A stretch of DNA of 64,000 nt, from positions 124,001-188,000 of the forward strand of contig NZ_ML660168.1 of NCBI RefSeq assembly GCF_007004725.1, given 5' to 3'. Source of the stretch: Aliikangiella coralliicola (GTDB taxonomy: Bacteria > Pseudomonadota > Gammaproteobacteria > Enterobacterales > Kangiellaceae). The notes under the pieces are model-generated. The model was given only the letters and a program-made list of their open reading frames with translations, did not search any database and was not told the origin of the DNA. Below are positions 8,875-17,082 of this stretch, piece after piece; the first letter of the stretch is position 1; each line of letters starts with the position of its first letter. Position numbers and translations under genes: made by a program.

Positions 8875-9207
8875 TTACTTATTATTGTCCTTTTTGTTTT
8901 CCGGCTCAGCTTCTTGACTATCTCCGTGACCACCATCACCTTCCAGAATAATAACCACCCCTTTGGGAACGGTTCGTGGTTCCAACCCTTTAACTCGGCG
9001 CACAATATCATAAGCGGCTTGTGCACAGTTCTCCTCTTCCCCGATTTTTTTGCACCGCTCAAACTCCAACTGCAATTCTTGAGAAATAGTCGTTTCTTCC
9101 GGAGGTGGAACATAACCAAGTAATCCTCTGGCAACATCTAACGGCGAGGAGCTCCCGCAACCGCTCACTACGAACGTCAGGGTTAGAATTATCATTCTTT
9201 TATGCAT
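8875..9207 (-). CDS. Small lipoprotein of unknown function
   Basis: 110 residues from the ATG at 9207, which has AAGGA seven bases upstream; a longer frame to 9294 would put 29 unrelated residues before the signal peptide. The leader MHKRMIILTLTFVVSGC ends in a lipobox with C17. The mature part contains two cysteines (RCKKIGEEENCAQAAYD) that may form a disulfide, and an acidic/Lys-rich tail (DSQEAEPENKKDNNK). No family is recognised. Confidence 0.7.
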   Translation of the reverse strand: MHKRMIILTLTFVVSGCGSSSPLDVARGLLGYVPPPEETTISQELQLEFERCKKIGEEENCAQAAYDIVRRVKGLEPRTVPKGVVIILEGDGGHGDSQEAEPENKKDNNK

Positions 9208-9599
9208 ATATTTCCTTAAGTCAGGCTTGAAGCTGTTTTTTAATTTGAGCGCTGCTAATTTGAGCATTGTTAAATTCAAAGGTTCAATTCCCACATTGAC
9301 ATGCAGGCTTATTATGCAAGCTCATATACAGGCTCTTGTGCATAATACATCCATTAACTAAGGCCTCAGTCGCGATAAATAGCGCTAAACATGCGTAGAA
9401 CTTACCTGGTTAAGTTTAATAATAGCTATATGAAATAGCGAACAATAAAGACAAATATCAAACAGTTTCTAAAATTTTCAAGCTATTTTATCTTAGTCGG
9501 TTAATTGAAATCGTTAATTGTATATTGCCACAACAATTTTATTGTATACAATAAAACAAGTTCTATTTTCAATTAATCCGAAAATTACTGGTATCAATC
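9208..9599. other. 392-base divergent intergenic region
   Basis: Separates the small lipoprotein gene (leftward) from the M9 peptidase gene (rightward). Apart from the perfect palindrome at 9537-9556 I see no gene, RNA or long repeat in it. Confidence 0.6.
9537..9556. promoter_or_regulatory. Perfect 20-bp palindrome, candidate operator
   Basis: TTTTATTGTATACAATAAAA is a perfect palindrome centred between 9546 and 9547, 43 bases upstream of the M9 peptidase start. The core TTGTATACAA resembles the GTATAC-centred operators of GntR-family (FadR-like) regulators. A related partial site (AATTGTATATTG) lies about 20 bases before it. No GntR gene is in the window, so the regulator is unknown. Confidence 0.5.
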
Positions 9600-10511
9600 A
9601 TGAAAAAAATCACTCACTTCATTCTGATAGTCGGTTTATCAATCACGACTGTCGTTGCCGCTAATACCCAGGTTGACAACCAGTCACCTAAAATTGAGCA
9701 AGTCCTTTCTCAATCTAAAAAATGTAGTCCTAGCGTTTCAATTCGTTCTCAAAGCCTGACCGACAAACAACAAGAAGATGCCTGTAAAACCTTGTCACAG
9801 CAAGAAGTGGCATTTCATCAGTTGTTCAACACCGAGGGAAAACCCGTTAAAAACGACTACAACACAAACATCAGGGTTAATGTATATAGCTCACGTGACG
9901 ACTATAAAAAATACGCGAGCGCACATTTTAATATCCCAACGGATAATGGCGGTATGTATTTAGAAGGCTTGCCGGAGCAACCTGATAACCAGGCGGAATT
10001 TATCACCTATGAGAGAGGAACACAGATATGGAACCTTCGCCATGAACATATCCACTACCTTGATGGGCGATTTAACATTTACGGCGACTTTTGCGCCAGC
10101 CTTCATGACTCTCACTCTCCACCAGAATATTGCCCAGAACCAGCGCCACTTTTACCTCACACAGTCTGGTGGTCTGAAGGGGTCGCGGAGTATATTGCAA
10201 ATGGAGACGACCACGCTGCCGCTTTCAAATCGATTCGAAAAGCTACTCGACGGTATAAATTGAGTGAATTGTTTGATACCAGCTATGAAACTAACGGTGG
10301 AACCGCAAGGGTTTATTTTTGGGGTTATATGGCGGTTCGATTCATGATGGAAAACCACCGAGAAAAAATTGAAAAAATGCTGGGCTTCTTAAGAAAAGGC
10401 GACTTCTCAAGATACCAAGCACTGACTCGAACCTGGGGAACCGAAATGGATGATGAGTTCGCTCAATGGATTGGAAAACTGACAGAAACCAAAGAAACTC
10501 ATGCTAAGTGA
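9600..10511 (+). CDS. Minimal M9-type (collagenase-like) metallopeptidase, exported
   Basis: 303 residues with a signal peptide (hydrophobic core 5-20). The catalytic segment LRHEHIHYLDGRFNIYGDF gives an HExxH motif at H148-E149-H152, and WWSEGVAEY supplies the third ligand E193, 41 residues later, as in Vibrio-type collagenases of peptidase family M9. The YLDGRF run after the motif is characteristic. Known M9 collagenases are 600-1,100 residues with activator, PKD and collagen-binding modules; here only the catalytic subdomain remains, so the substrate may be a different extracellular protein. Cysteines at about 160-180 could form a disulfide. The gene is preceded by a 20-bp palindrome and stands alone. 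Confidence 0.8.
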   Translation: MKKITHFILIVGLSITTVVAANTQVDNQSPKIEQVLSQSKKCSPSVSIRSQSLTDKQQEDACKTLSQQEVAFHQLFNTEGKPVKNDYNTNIRVNVYSSRDDYKKYASAHFNIPTDNGGMYLEGLPEQPDNQAEFITYERGTQIWNLRHEHIHYLDGRFNIYGDFCASLHDSHSPPEYCPEPAPLLPHTVWWSEGVAEYIANGDDHAAAFKSIRKATRRYKLSELFDTSYETNGGTARVYFWGYMAVRFMMENHREKIEKMLGFLRKGDFSRYQALTRTWGTEMDDEFAQWIGKLTETKETHAK

Positions 10512-10544
10512 CCTGAGTTCGGGATAAGCAAAATTGGAATCTTG

Positions 10545-10578
10545 TAGAAAAAGCAAAGCGGCCATCAGAGCCGCTTTG
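10545..10578 (-). terminator. Intrinsic terminator of typA
   Basis: On the minus strand a 9-bp stem, CAAAGCGGC/GCCGCTTTG (10578-10570 with 10562-10554), is followed by a CTTTTTC tract. It begins 12 bases beyond the typA stop codon. Confidence 0.8.
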
Positions 10579-10589
10579 TCATCAAACGA

Positions 10590-12413
10590 TTAACTGTCCT
10601 TTGGTGCCCGAGAAGCTCGTTTTCTTTCGCTTTCGGTCAGGAATCTTTTACGAATACGGATGTTACTTGGCGTTACCTCAACTAATTCATCATCATCGAT
10701 AAACTCTAGCGCTTGCTCAAGGGTCATCAGAATCGGTGGCGTTAACATGATATTTTCATCGGTTCCAGCCGCTCGAATGTTAGTAAGCTGCTTACCTTTT
10801 AATGGGTTCACTGTTAAGTCATTATCGCGAGAATGGATCCCAATCACCATTCCCTCGTATACCTCTGCACCATGTCCGATAAATAGTCGGCCTCTTTCCT
10901 GGATATTAAACAACGCGTATCCAAGAGATTTTCCAGCTCCGTTTGAAATAAGGACACCATTATGACGCTGTGCTAAGGCACCTTTATGTGCTGGACCGTA
11001 TTCTTCAAATGAATGATAGATCAAACCAGTTCCTGAAGTTGCAGTCATAAATTCAGTTTGAAATCCAATCAAACCACGTGATGGAATATAAAAATCAATT
11101 CTGACACGGCCATTACCGTCCAATTGCATGTCACGCATCTCAGCTTTACGTTCACCAAGTCGCTCCATGATTCCGCCCTGATGCTGTTCCTCAATATCGA
11201 CGGTCAAGTTTTCGTAGGGTTCCATCAAGACACCGTCGATTTCCCTCATAATGACTTCTGGGCGTGATACCGCCAGCTCATAACCTTCGCGACGCATGGT
11301 TTCAATTAAGACAGACAAATGTAGCTCGCCTCGACCCGAGACTCTGAACTTATCTGCGTCATCCATTTGTTCAACCCGAAGTGCAACATTGTGGATCAAT
11401 TCTTTTTCCAGACGCTCAAGAATTTGGCGTGATGTCAAAAACTTTCCATCTTTGCCCGCAAAAGGCGATGTATTAACCTGGAAAGTCATCGTTACTGTTG
11501 GCTCGTCAACTGTCAGTGCTGGTAGCGCTTCAACGTGGTCAGGATCACACAGCGTATCTGAAATTTTTGGTTCACCGATGCCGGTGATCGCAATAATATC
11601 TCCAGCGCTAGCCTCTTCTACTTCACTTCTTTCAAGTCCCATATAACCAAGCACTTGACCAATCTTTATCTTTCGCTCTTTACCTTCAGAGTCAATACTG
11701 ATCAGTTGCTGGTTGCGGCGGATACTACCGCGGGTAATTCGGCCGACACCAATAGCACCAACGTAACTCGAATAATCTAAAGAAGAAATCTGCATTTGTG
11801 TCGGTCCATCCATTTCAACTTGGGGATGGTCAACATGCTCAACGACAGCTTCGAACAGTGGTGTCATGTCGCCATCTCGTACGCTATCTTCAGTTGCAGC
11901 GTACCCATTGAGTGCTGAAGCATAAATAATTGGGAAATCCAATTGTTCATCGGTGGCACCAAGTTGATCAAACAGGTCAAATACCTGGTCAATTACCCAA
12001 TCAGGTCTAGCGCCAGGTCGGTCAATTTTGTTCACAACAACTACCGGCTTTAGGCCCTGTGCAAAGGCTTTCTGAGTGACAAAGCGGGTCTGTGGCATTG
12101 GTCCGTCAACGGCGTCAACTAATAGCAAAACCGAATCAACCATCGACATGATTCGCTCAACTTCTCCGCCGAAATCGGCGTGTCCGGGGGTATCCACAAT
12201 GTTGATACGATAATCGTTCCAGCGAATAGCAGTATTTTTCGATAAGATAGTAATGCCGCGCTCTTTTTCCAGATCGTTAGAGTCCATAACTCGTTCGGTA
12301 GGCTCTGCGCGCTGATCCAATGTGCCAGACTGCTGTAATAACTTATCAACCAGTGTTGTCTTACCGTGGTCAACGTGCGCGATAATCGCAATATTTCTTA
12401 ACTTTTCAATCAC
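10590..12413 (-). CDS. typA: Ribosome-dependent GTPase TypA/BipA
   Basis: 607 residues, standard for the family. Start is GTG with GAGG 11 bases upstream, giving the conserved beginning (V/M)[19 protein letters not shown] with the P-loop at 13-21. Further G motifs are [22 protein letters not shown] and NKIDRPGA; translation-factor domain II, the EF-G-like domains III and V and the unique C-terminal domain ending in [14 protein letters not shown] follow. TypA binds the 70S ribosome and helps assembly and growth under cold or other stress. It is monocistronic with its own terminator. Confidence 0.97.
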   Translation of the reverse strand: MIEKLRNIAIIAHVDHGKTTLVDKLLQQSGTLDQRAEPTERVMDSNDLEKERGITILSKNTAIRWNDYRINIVDTPGHADFGGEVERIMSMVDSVLLLVDAVDGPMPQTRFVTQKAFAQGLKPVVVVNKIDRPGARPDWVIDQVFDLFDQLGATDEQLDFPIIYASALNGYAATEDSVRDGDMTPLFEAVVEHVDHPQVEMDGPTQMQISSLDYSSYVGAIGVGRITRGSIRRNQQLISIDSEGKERKIKIGQVLGYMGLERSEVEEASAGDIIAITGIGEPKISDTLCDPDHVEALPALTVDEPTVTMTFQVNTSPFAGKDGKFLTSRQILERLEKELIHNVALRVEQMDDADKFRVSGRGELHLSVLIETMRREGYELAVSRPEVIMREIDGVLMEPYENLTVDIEEQHQGGIMERLGERKAEMRDMQLDGNGRVRIDFYIPSRGLIGFQTEFMTATSGTGLIYHSFEEYGPAHKGALAQRHNGVLISNGAGKSLGYALFNIQERGRLFIGHGAEVYEGMVIGIHSRDNDLTVNPLKGKQLTNIRAAGTDENIMLTPPILMTLEQALEFIDDDELVEVTPSNIRIRKRFLTESERKRASRAPKDS

Positions 12414-12849
12414 TGCTAATGTGCCTCAAAAAAACTTCAGTTAACGCCAAAATCCGGAGCGCTTTATAAAGAGGCGCGTATTCTACGCCTAAATGATTAA
12501 TGAAGCATTGTTTTTGACGTTTTTTTCACCACTTTAAGCTTAATTTACTTGAATTAGGGGTAAAAAATTGAAGTTTGACGTTTTTTCATCCAGAAATAAT
12601 TAAGCAATCAGTCAGCCCTCTCAAACAATCAACCGATAACGATGACTACATCAGAAAACTAACTACCAATAGGCTTTTAACCTAACAGTTCACAAAAAAT
12701 TATACACGAATCAACCAAACAAAACCCCAGCCGCATCTCACATGCATCTCAAACCCATCCAAATATCTCTTAGATCTTTTTCGAATCAGAGCACTCCAAC
12801 TAGTATTTTTATGCTAGTCTTGGCGAAACCATCCAAATTACTGATAGAT
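12414..12849. other. 436-base divergent promoter region typA/LysR
   Basis: AT-rich region that should hold the promoters of typA (leftward) and the LysR gene (rightward). The only structure I see is a near-exact direct repeat, TTTGACGTTTTTTTCA at 12513-12528 and TTTGACGTTTTTTCA at 12574-12588, whose starts are 61 bases apart. No gene is supported. Confidence 0.5.
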
Positions 12850-13773
12850 ATGAAAATAGATCTCGACTCAATTCGCGTACTAAGAACCATCGTAGAAAAA
12901 GGCAGTTTTGCCGCCGCAGCTAAGACTTTGCACCGCGCACAGTCAGCCATTAGTTACCAGATAAAAAAATTGGAAGAGGCGCTTAACCTCGAAATTTTTG
13001 ATCGAAGTGAATATCGCGCCGAGTTAACACCAGCCGGGCAAATGATTCTTGAAGAAGGTAACCGGTTATTAACTCAGGCTGAGCATATAGAAGGCCTTGC
13101 AGTGCAGTTGAACCAAGAATGGGAGCCGACTTTTGAAGTGGTCATTGATGGTATTTTAGAAATCGACCCTATTATGTCTGCAATGCGTGCACTCTTAGTA
13201 GAAGATATTCCCACGAAAATCTCCCTCACTATGGAATACCTCGGCGGTGTACAACACCGGTTTGATAAAAACCAGGCCGATTTAATGTTGGTCAAAGAAT
13301 ACCAGAAATCCACCCAGCTTTTATCTAAAGCGCTACCTGATGTAGAATGCTTACTCTGCGTAGCAGGCAACCACCCGCTAGCCTCACTGGACAGTGTAAC
13401 CATTGCTCAATTACAGCAACATGTTGAGTTGAGTGTCCATGATTCGAGCGAGCAAGAACTTTATGATGTTGAGCATATGCATTTTGGTGGTGAAAGGATG
13501 TTTTTTCTAAGTGACTTCAAAAGTAAAAAGGAAGCACTTCTTCAGGGTATTGGATTTGGCTGGATGCCTCATTACCTGGTAAAACGCGAGCTAAGTGAAG
13601 GCAGTTTAAAAGAAGTCAACTATCAACATGGCTCTCGCTTTGCATTTGCCCCTCACTTAGTATGGCGCGCAGAGAAAAAATTAGGGAAAACGGCACAAAG
13701 GTTTATTGAACTCTTAACTCATTCTTATCAGGAATATAATAATCGACAATCCTGGGAGGTTGTTAATGCATGA
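12850..13773 (+). CDS. LysR-family transcriptional regulator
   Basis: 307 residues from the ATG at 12850 (MKIDLDSIRVLRTI); an upstream start at 12742 would add 36 residues unlike the family. The N-terminal wHTH is clear (FAAAAKTLHRAQSAISYQIKKLEEAL, helix-turn-helix about residues 20-45), followed by the LysR substrate-binding domain. It overlaps the downstream amidase start by 8 bases, so regulator and enzyme are made together; LysR genes more often face their target, so co-transcription with the amidase suggests control of the same operon. Confidence 0.9.
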   Translation: MKIDLDSIRVLRTIVEKGSFAAAAKTLHRAQSAISYQIKKLEEALNLEIFDRSEYRAELTPAGQMILEEGNRLLTQAEHIEGLAVQLNQEWEPTFEVVIDGILEIDPIMSAMRALLVEDIPTKISLTMEYLGGVQHRFDKNQADLMLVKEYQKSTQLLSKALPDVECLLCVAGNHPLASLDSVTIAQLQQHVELSVHDSSEQELYDVEHMHFGGERMFFLSDFKSKKEALLQGIGFGWMPHYLVKRELSEGSLKEVNYQHGSRFAFAPHLVWRAEKKLGKTAQRFIELLTHSYQEYNNRQSWEVVNA

Positions 13774-15403
13774 AAACAATAACAAAAATAATTCACAGCA
13801 CACTCTTAAAATATTCGGCTTACTAGTCGTCACATTTCTGGCGAGCTGCCAATACAATAGGACCACAGATTTTAATACCCAACCTCCTGTCACCAAGACA
13901 GGCGAACATCAACAATTTGCACAAATGGTTGAGCGAAGTAACATTCCTCAACTCACGCAAAAAATGACTCAAGGTCAATTAACGGCAGTACAACTCACCC
14001 AATTTTTTATTGATCAAATCAAAATGAAAAATGATCAATTAAAAGCCGTTATCACCGTCAACCCAAATGCATTAGACGTTGCAGCCAAACTTGATAAAGA
14101 GCGAGAAGCAGGTAATGTTCGTGGTCCACTTCATGGGATCCCAATCCTGGTTAAAGACAATATTGAAACCAGGGAAATGGCAACTACTGCCGGTTCACTC
14201 GCATTAAAAAACAACCACACTAAAAGAGATGCTCTAGTAATAGCGAATCTCAGAAAAGCCGGCGCGATAATTTTAGGCAAAACCAATTTAAGTGAATGGG
14301 CCAACTTCCGTTCGGAACGATCATCGTCGGGGTGGAGCGCAGTCGGCGGTCAAACTCGAAACCCGCATGATATGGCGCGCTCAGCTTGTGGTTCCAGTTC
14401 AGGTTCTGGCGCAGCGGTCGCAGCCAACCTCGCCGTCGCAGCAATTGGCACGGAAACTGACGGCTCGGTGGTTTGTCCTTCTTCAGCCAATGGCATTGTC
14501 GGCATAAAACCCACCTTAGGACTCGTCAGCCGAGCTGGAATTGTACCAATCTCACACACTCAAGATACCGCAGGTCCTATGGCGAAAAATGTCATTGATG
14601 CCGCGATTTTATTAACTGCGATGCGCGGAAAAGATTCTGCAGATCCAGCGACTCAGTTGGCAGCGCTCAATTTTTCTAAAAATTATCTCCCCGAATCTAA
14701 CCAGAACTTTCTACAGGGAAAGCGAGTTGGAATTCTTTATTCCAATCTTTTAAATCACGAAGCAATCGCCAAAGTATTTGACAAAGCAAAAACACAATTT
14801 AAAAAGCTGGGAGCTGTATTTGTCGACGAACTAAAAGTGGAACCCTATGAAACTTTTGGCAAGGATAGCTACGATGTCTTACTTTATGAATTTAAGCACG
14901 ACCTCAATCAATACTTCGCAGGTTTACCTGGCGAGCTTAATCAATTGACCCTGGAAAAACTCATTAAATTCAATCGTCAAAATGCAGATAAAGAAATGCT
15001 GTTTTTTCAACAAGAAATCTTTGAAAAAGCACAAGAAAAAGGCAACCTCTCAGAAGCAACTTACCAAACCGCTCTTACCAATATTCGTAAAGCCACACGG
15101 GAAGATGGCTTAGATAAGTTGTTTAAAACCCATCAACTAGATTTAATTATCACGATAACCGGTGGCCCCGCCTGGTCAATCGACCGGATTAACGGCGATC
15201 ATTATTCCGGGGGTTATTCCAGCTATTCAGCTATATCCGGCTATCCACACTTGACAGTTCCCATGGGAAAAGTTCATCACATGCCGATAGGGCTATCCTT
15301 TATCGGCTTGTCACAAAGTGAGGATCAATTGATTGCTATGGCTAAGACATTCGAGCGAGTTATCGATTACGATCCGAGTAGGCCACCAAAAAATACTGAG
15401 TGA
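13766..15403 (+). CDS. Amidase-signature family lipoprotein
   Basis: 545 residues from the ATG at 13766, preceded by GGGAGG; a TTG two codons earlier is less good. The leader ends in LASC (lipobox), so it is predicted to be a lipoprotein facing the periplasm. The amidase-signature triad is complete and correctly spaced: K130 (PILVKDN), cis-serine S210 (CGSSSGSG) and nucleophile S234 (ETDGSVVCP). Family members hydrolyse amides such as peptide amides or acyl amides; the substrate here is not known. It overlaps the LysR gene by 8 bases. Confidence 0.9.
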   Translation: MHENNNKNNSQHTLKIFGLLVVTFLASCQYNRTTDFNTQPPVTKTGEHQQFAQMVERSNIPQLTQKMTQGQLTAVQLTQFFIDQIKMKNDQLKAVITVNPNALDVAAKLDKEREAGNVRGPLHGIPILVKDNIETREMATTAGSLALKNNHTKRDALVIANLRKAGAIILGKTNLSEWANFRSERSSSGWSAVGGQTRNPHDMARSACGSSSGSGAAVAANLAVAAIGTETDGSVVCPSSANGIVGIKPTLGLVSRAGIVPISHTQDTAGPMAKNVIDAAILLTAMRGKDSADPATQLAALNFSKNYLPESNQNFLQGKRVGILYSNLLNHEAIAKVFDKAKTQFKKLGAVFVDELKVEPYETFGKDSYDVLLYEFKHDLNQYFAGLPGELNQLTLEKLIKFNRQNADKEMLFFQQEIFEKAQEKGNLSEATYQTALTNIRKATREDGLDKLFKTHQLDLIITITGGPAWSIDRINGDHYSGGYSSYSAISGYPHLTVPMGKVHHMPIGLSFIGLSQSEDQLIAMAKTFERVIDYDPSRPPKNTE

Positions 15404-15423
15404 TTCTCGACCAATATCAATAA

Positions 15424-15454
15424 GCCGGCACAGTTGTCTTTCATCACTGTCGGC
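15424..15454. terminator. Imperfect hairpin between convergent genes
   Basis: GCCGGCACAGT and ACTGTCGGC pair with a two-base bulge around an 11-base loop, between the stop of the amidase gene and the stop of the RimB-RimK gene. There is no strong U-tract on either strand, so terminator activity is only a suggestion. Confidence 0.3.
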
Positions 15455-15467
15455 CCCTTGACTCAAA

Positions 15468-16877
15468 TTACACTTGCTTTGGTGCTGTGGCCAACTCTCT
15501 TTTCCAACCGAGTTTTTTCTCGATAGAGGCAATCATCATTCCGGCAATATCTTTACCCGTTGCGGTTTCTATACCTTCCAGTCCGGGAGAAGAATTTACT
15601 TCAAGTAACAAGGGGCCATTTTTGGAGCGAATTATATCGACACCGGCAATTTTCAAGCCCATAGTTTTAGCAGCCAATGTCGCCAGCTTTCTCTCTTCCG
15701 GTGTGATTTTAATGACCGATGCAGTGCCACCTTGATGAATGTTTGCTCTAAACTCGCCTGGCGCAGCTTCTCGTTGAATGGACGCCACTACCTTGCCGTC
15801 AATCACAAAACAACGCAAGTCCTTGCCGTCAGCTTCTTTTATAAACTCTTGCACAAGCAGGTTGGCTTTCAACGATTTAAATGCATTGATTACACTTTCG
15901 CCGGCCTTACGCGTTTCGGCCAGAACAACACCTCGACCTTGAGTACCTTCCAACAGCTTAACGATTAAAGGAGCCCCACCAACCATATCAATCAAATCAG
16001 AAGTATCAATTGGAGAATTAGCAAACCCTGAAGTTGGAATATTAATGCCACTTTTTAACATGAGTTGTAGTGAATAAAGTTTATCTCGTGATTGGGTAAT
16101 TGCATCAGACCGGTTACAAGCATAAACCCCCATACTTTCAAATTGGCGACTTAAAGCACACCCGTAAAAAGTTAAGCTAGGGCGAATTCGTGTAATTACA
16201 GCATCCAGATTATTTAACACTCTACCACCGCGATAATGGACCTCAGGCGATACTGCATCCAACTTCATATAGCATTGTTTAATATTGAAAAACTCAATGT
16301 GATGGCCGCGTTGTTGCGCGGCTTCAATAATTCGCTTATTGCTATAAAGGTCCGGGTTACTTGCTAGCAAACCTATTTTCAATCCTCCGCTGTTTTCACC
16401 GGGCTCAGAAGGATAATGAACCTCAAGTTCAGTGTCACTTACTTCTCCCAGGCAAAAACTTTCATCAGGATCTACCAATACTCGGCCTTTCATCGCCTCC
16501 CGACCTAATAGCATACGATAACCCATTGAGTCTCGATTAGTTAAAGTCACTTCAACTTCCCAATGCTCTCCTCCGCTTCGCAACATGGTCTTAATGACAA
16601 AACGTTTTTCAGAAGTGCCGCTGGAGCTTTTTACCCTTCGCCTATCGATAATTTTGGCTTCACATCGCACCACAATACGTCTATTTTGCTGCAATGGATG
16701 AATTTCGAAACTGACCCAGGCTTCGCTTTCCTTTTTAAAAGTCTGGATATTAAACGCATGTAAGGAAGAAGTTTTCGCACCAGAGTCAACGCGCGCTTTA
16801 ATCGCCGGAATTCCAAGCTTTGGAAAAGCACACCATTCTTCACTACCAACAACTATTTTTGAATATTCTTGTTGCAT
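15468..16877 (-). CDS. rimK: RimB-RimK fusion: retropepsin-like protease domain plus ATP-grasp glutamate ligase
   Basis: 469 residues in two domains. Residues 1-150 are the RimB-like domain (formerly called ATP-dependent zinc protease) with the aspartyl-protease motif [12 protein letters not shown] (D31) and LLGREAMKG (123-131). From about 166 a complete RimK ATP-grasp ligase follows, with [27 protein letters not shown] and [13 protein letters not shown]. In separate form RimK adds glutamates to the C-terminus of ribosomal protein S6 and RimB trims them; here maker and trimmer are one chain. The start ATG is the family start. It is divergent from the TonB receptor at 17083. Confidence 0.92.
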   Translation of the reverse strand: MQQEYSKIVVGSEEWCAFPKLGIPAIKARVDSGAKTSSLHAFNIQTFKKESEAWVSFEIHPLQQNRRIVVRCEAKIIDRRRVKSSSGTSEKRFVIKTMLRSGGEHWEVEVTLTNRDSMGYRMLLGREAMKGRVLVDPDESFCLGEVSDTELEVHYPSEPGENSGGLKIGLLASNPDLYSNKRIIEAAQQRGHHIEFFNIKQCYMKLDAVSPEVHYRGGRVLNNLDAVITRIRPSLTFYGCALSRQFESMGVYACNRSDAITQSRDKLYSLQLMLKSGINIPTSGFANSPIDTSDLIDMVGGAPLIVKLLEGTQGRGVVLAETRKAGESVINAFKSLKANLLVQEFIKEADGKDLRCFVIDGKVVASIQREAAPGEFRANIHQGGTASVIKITPEERKLATLAAKTMGLKIAGVDIIRSKNGPLLLEVNSSPGLEGIETATGKDIAGMMIASIEKKLGWKRELATAPKQV

Positions 16878-16952
16878 GTTTCATTCTCATTATCAATGTG
16901 TTTATGCTGAGCAGATAGCACTGGGCCTCTGTGGATTTGTTCCAATGTACAT

Positions 16953-16968
16953 TAACCTGTTCAGGTTA
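16953..16968. promoter_or_regulatory. Inverted repeat TAACCTG-TT-CAGGTTA
   Basis: A perfect 7-bp inverted repeat with a two-base centre lies between the RimB-RimK start (76 bases to the left) and the TonB receptor start (115 bases to the right), a fitting place for an operator. The size and symmetry suit a dimeric repressor; the protein is unknown. Confidence 0.4.
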
Positions 16969-17082
16969 CAGGTGTTCTACTCCATTAAATTCGTTTGGTC
17001 AACGATTCTCCCACCTCTGACGGACATGGTCTATACTGTTTAGAACATTATTGCGAGTCCCTATTATAAGTCCTTTAGATAC

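Noticed and set aside
8805-9137. 110-residue frame overlapping the small lipoprotein gene on the same strand
   Set aside because: It is a shifted frame of the lipoprotein gene; it has no signal peptide or motif, whereas the other frame has a lipobox and a good ribosome site.
10660-10965. Open frames antisense to typA (also 11296-11646)
   Set aside because: The opposite strand is an unmistakable TypA; these are shadow frames with serine- and arginine-rich low-complexity translation and no start signals.
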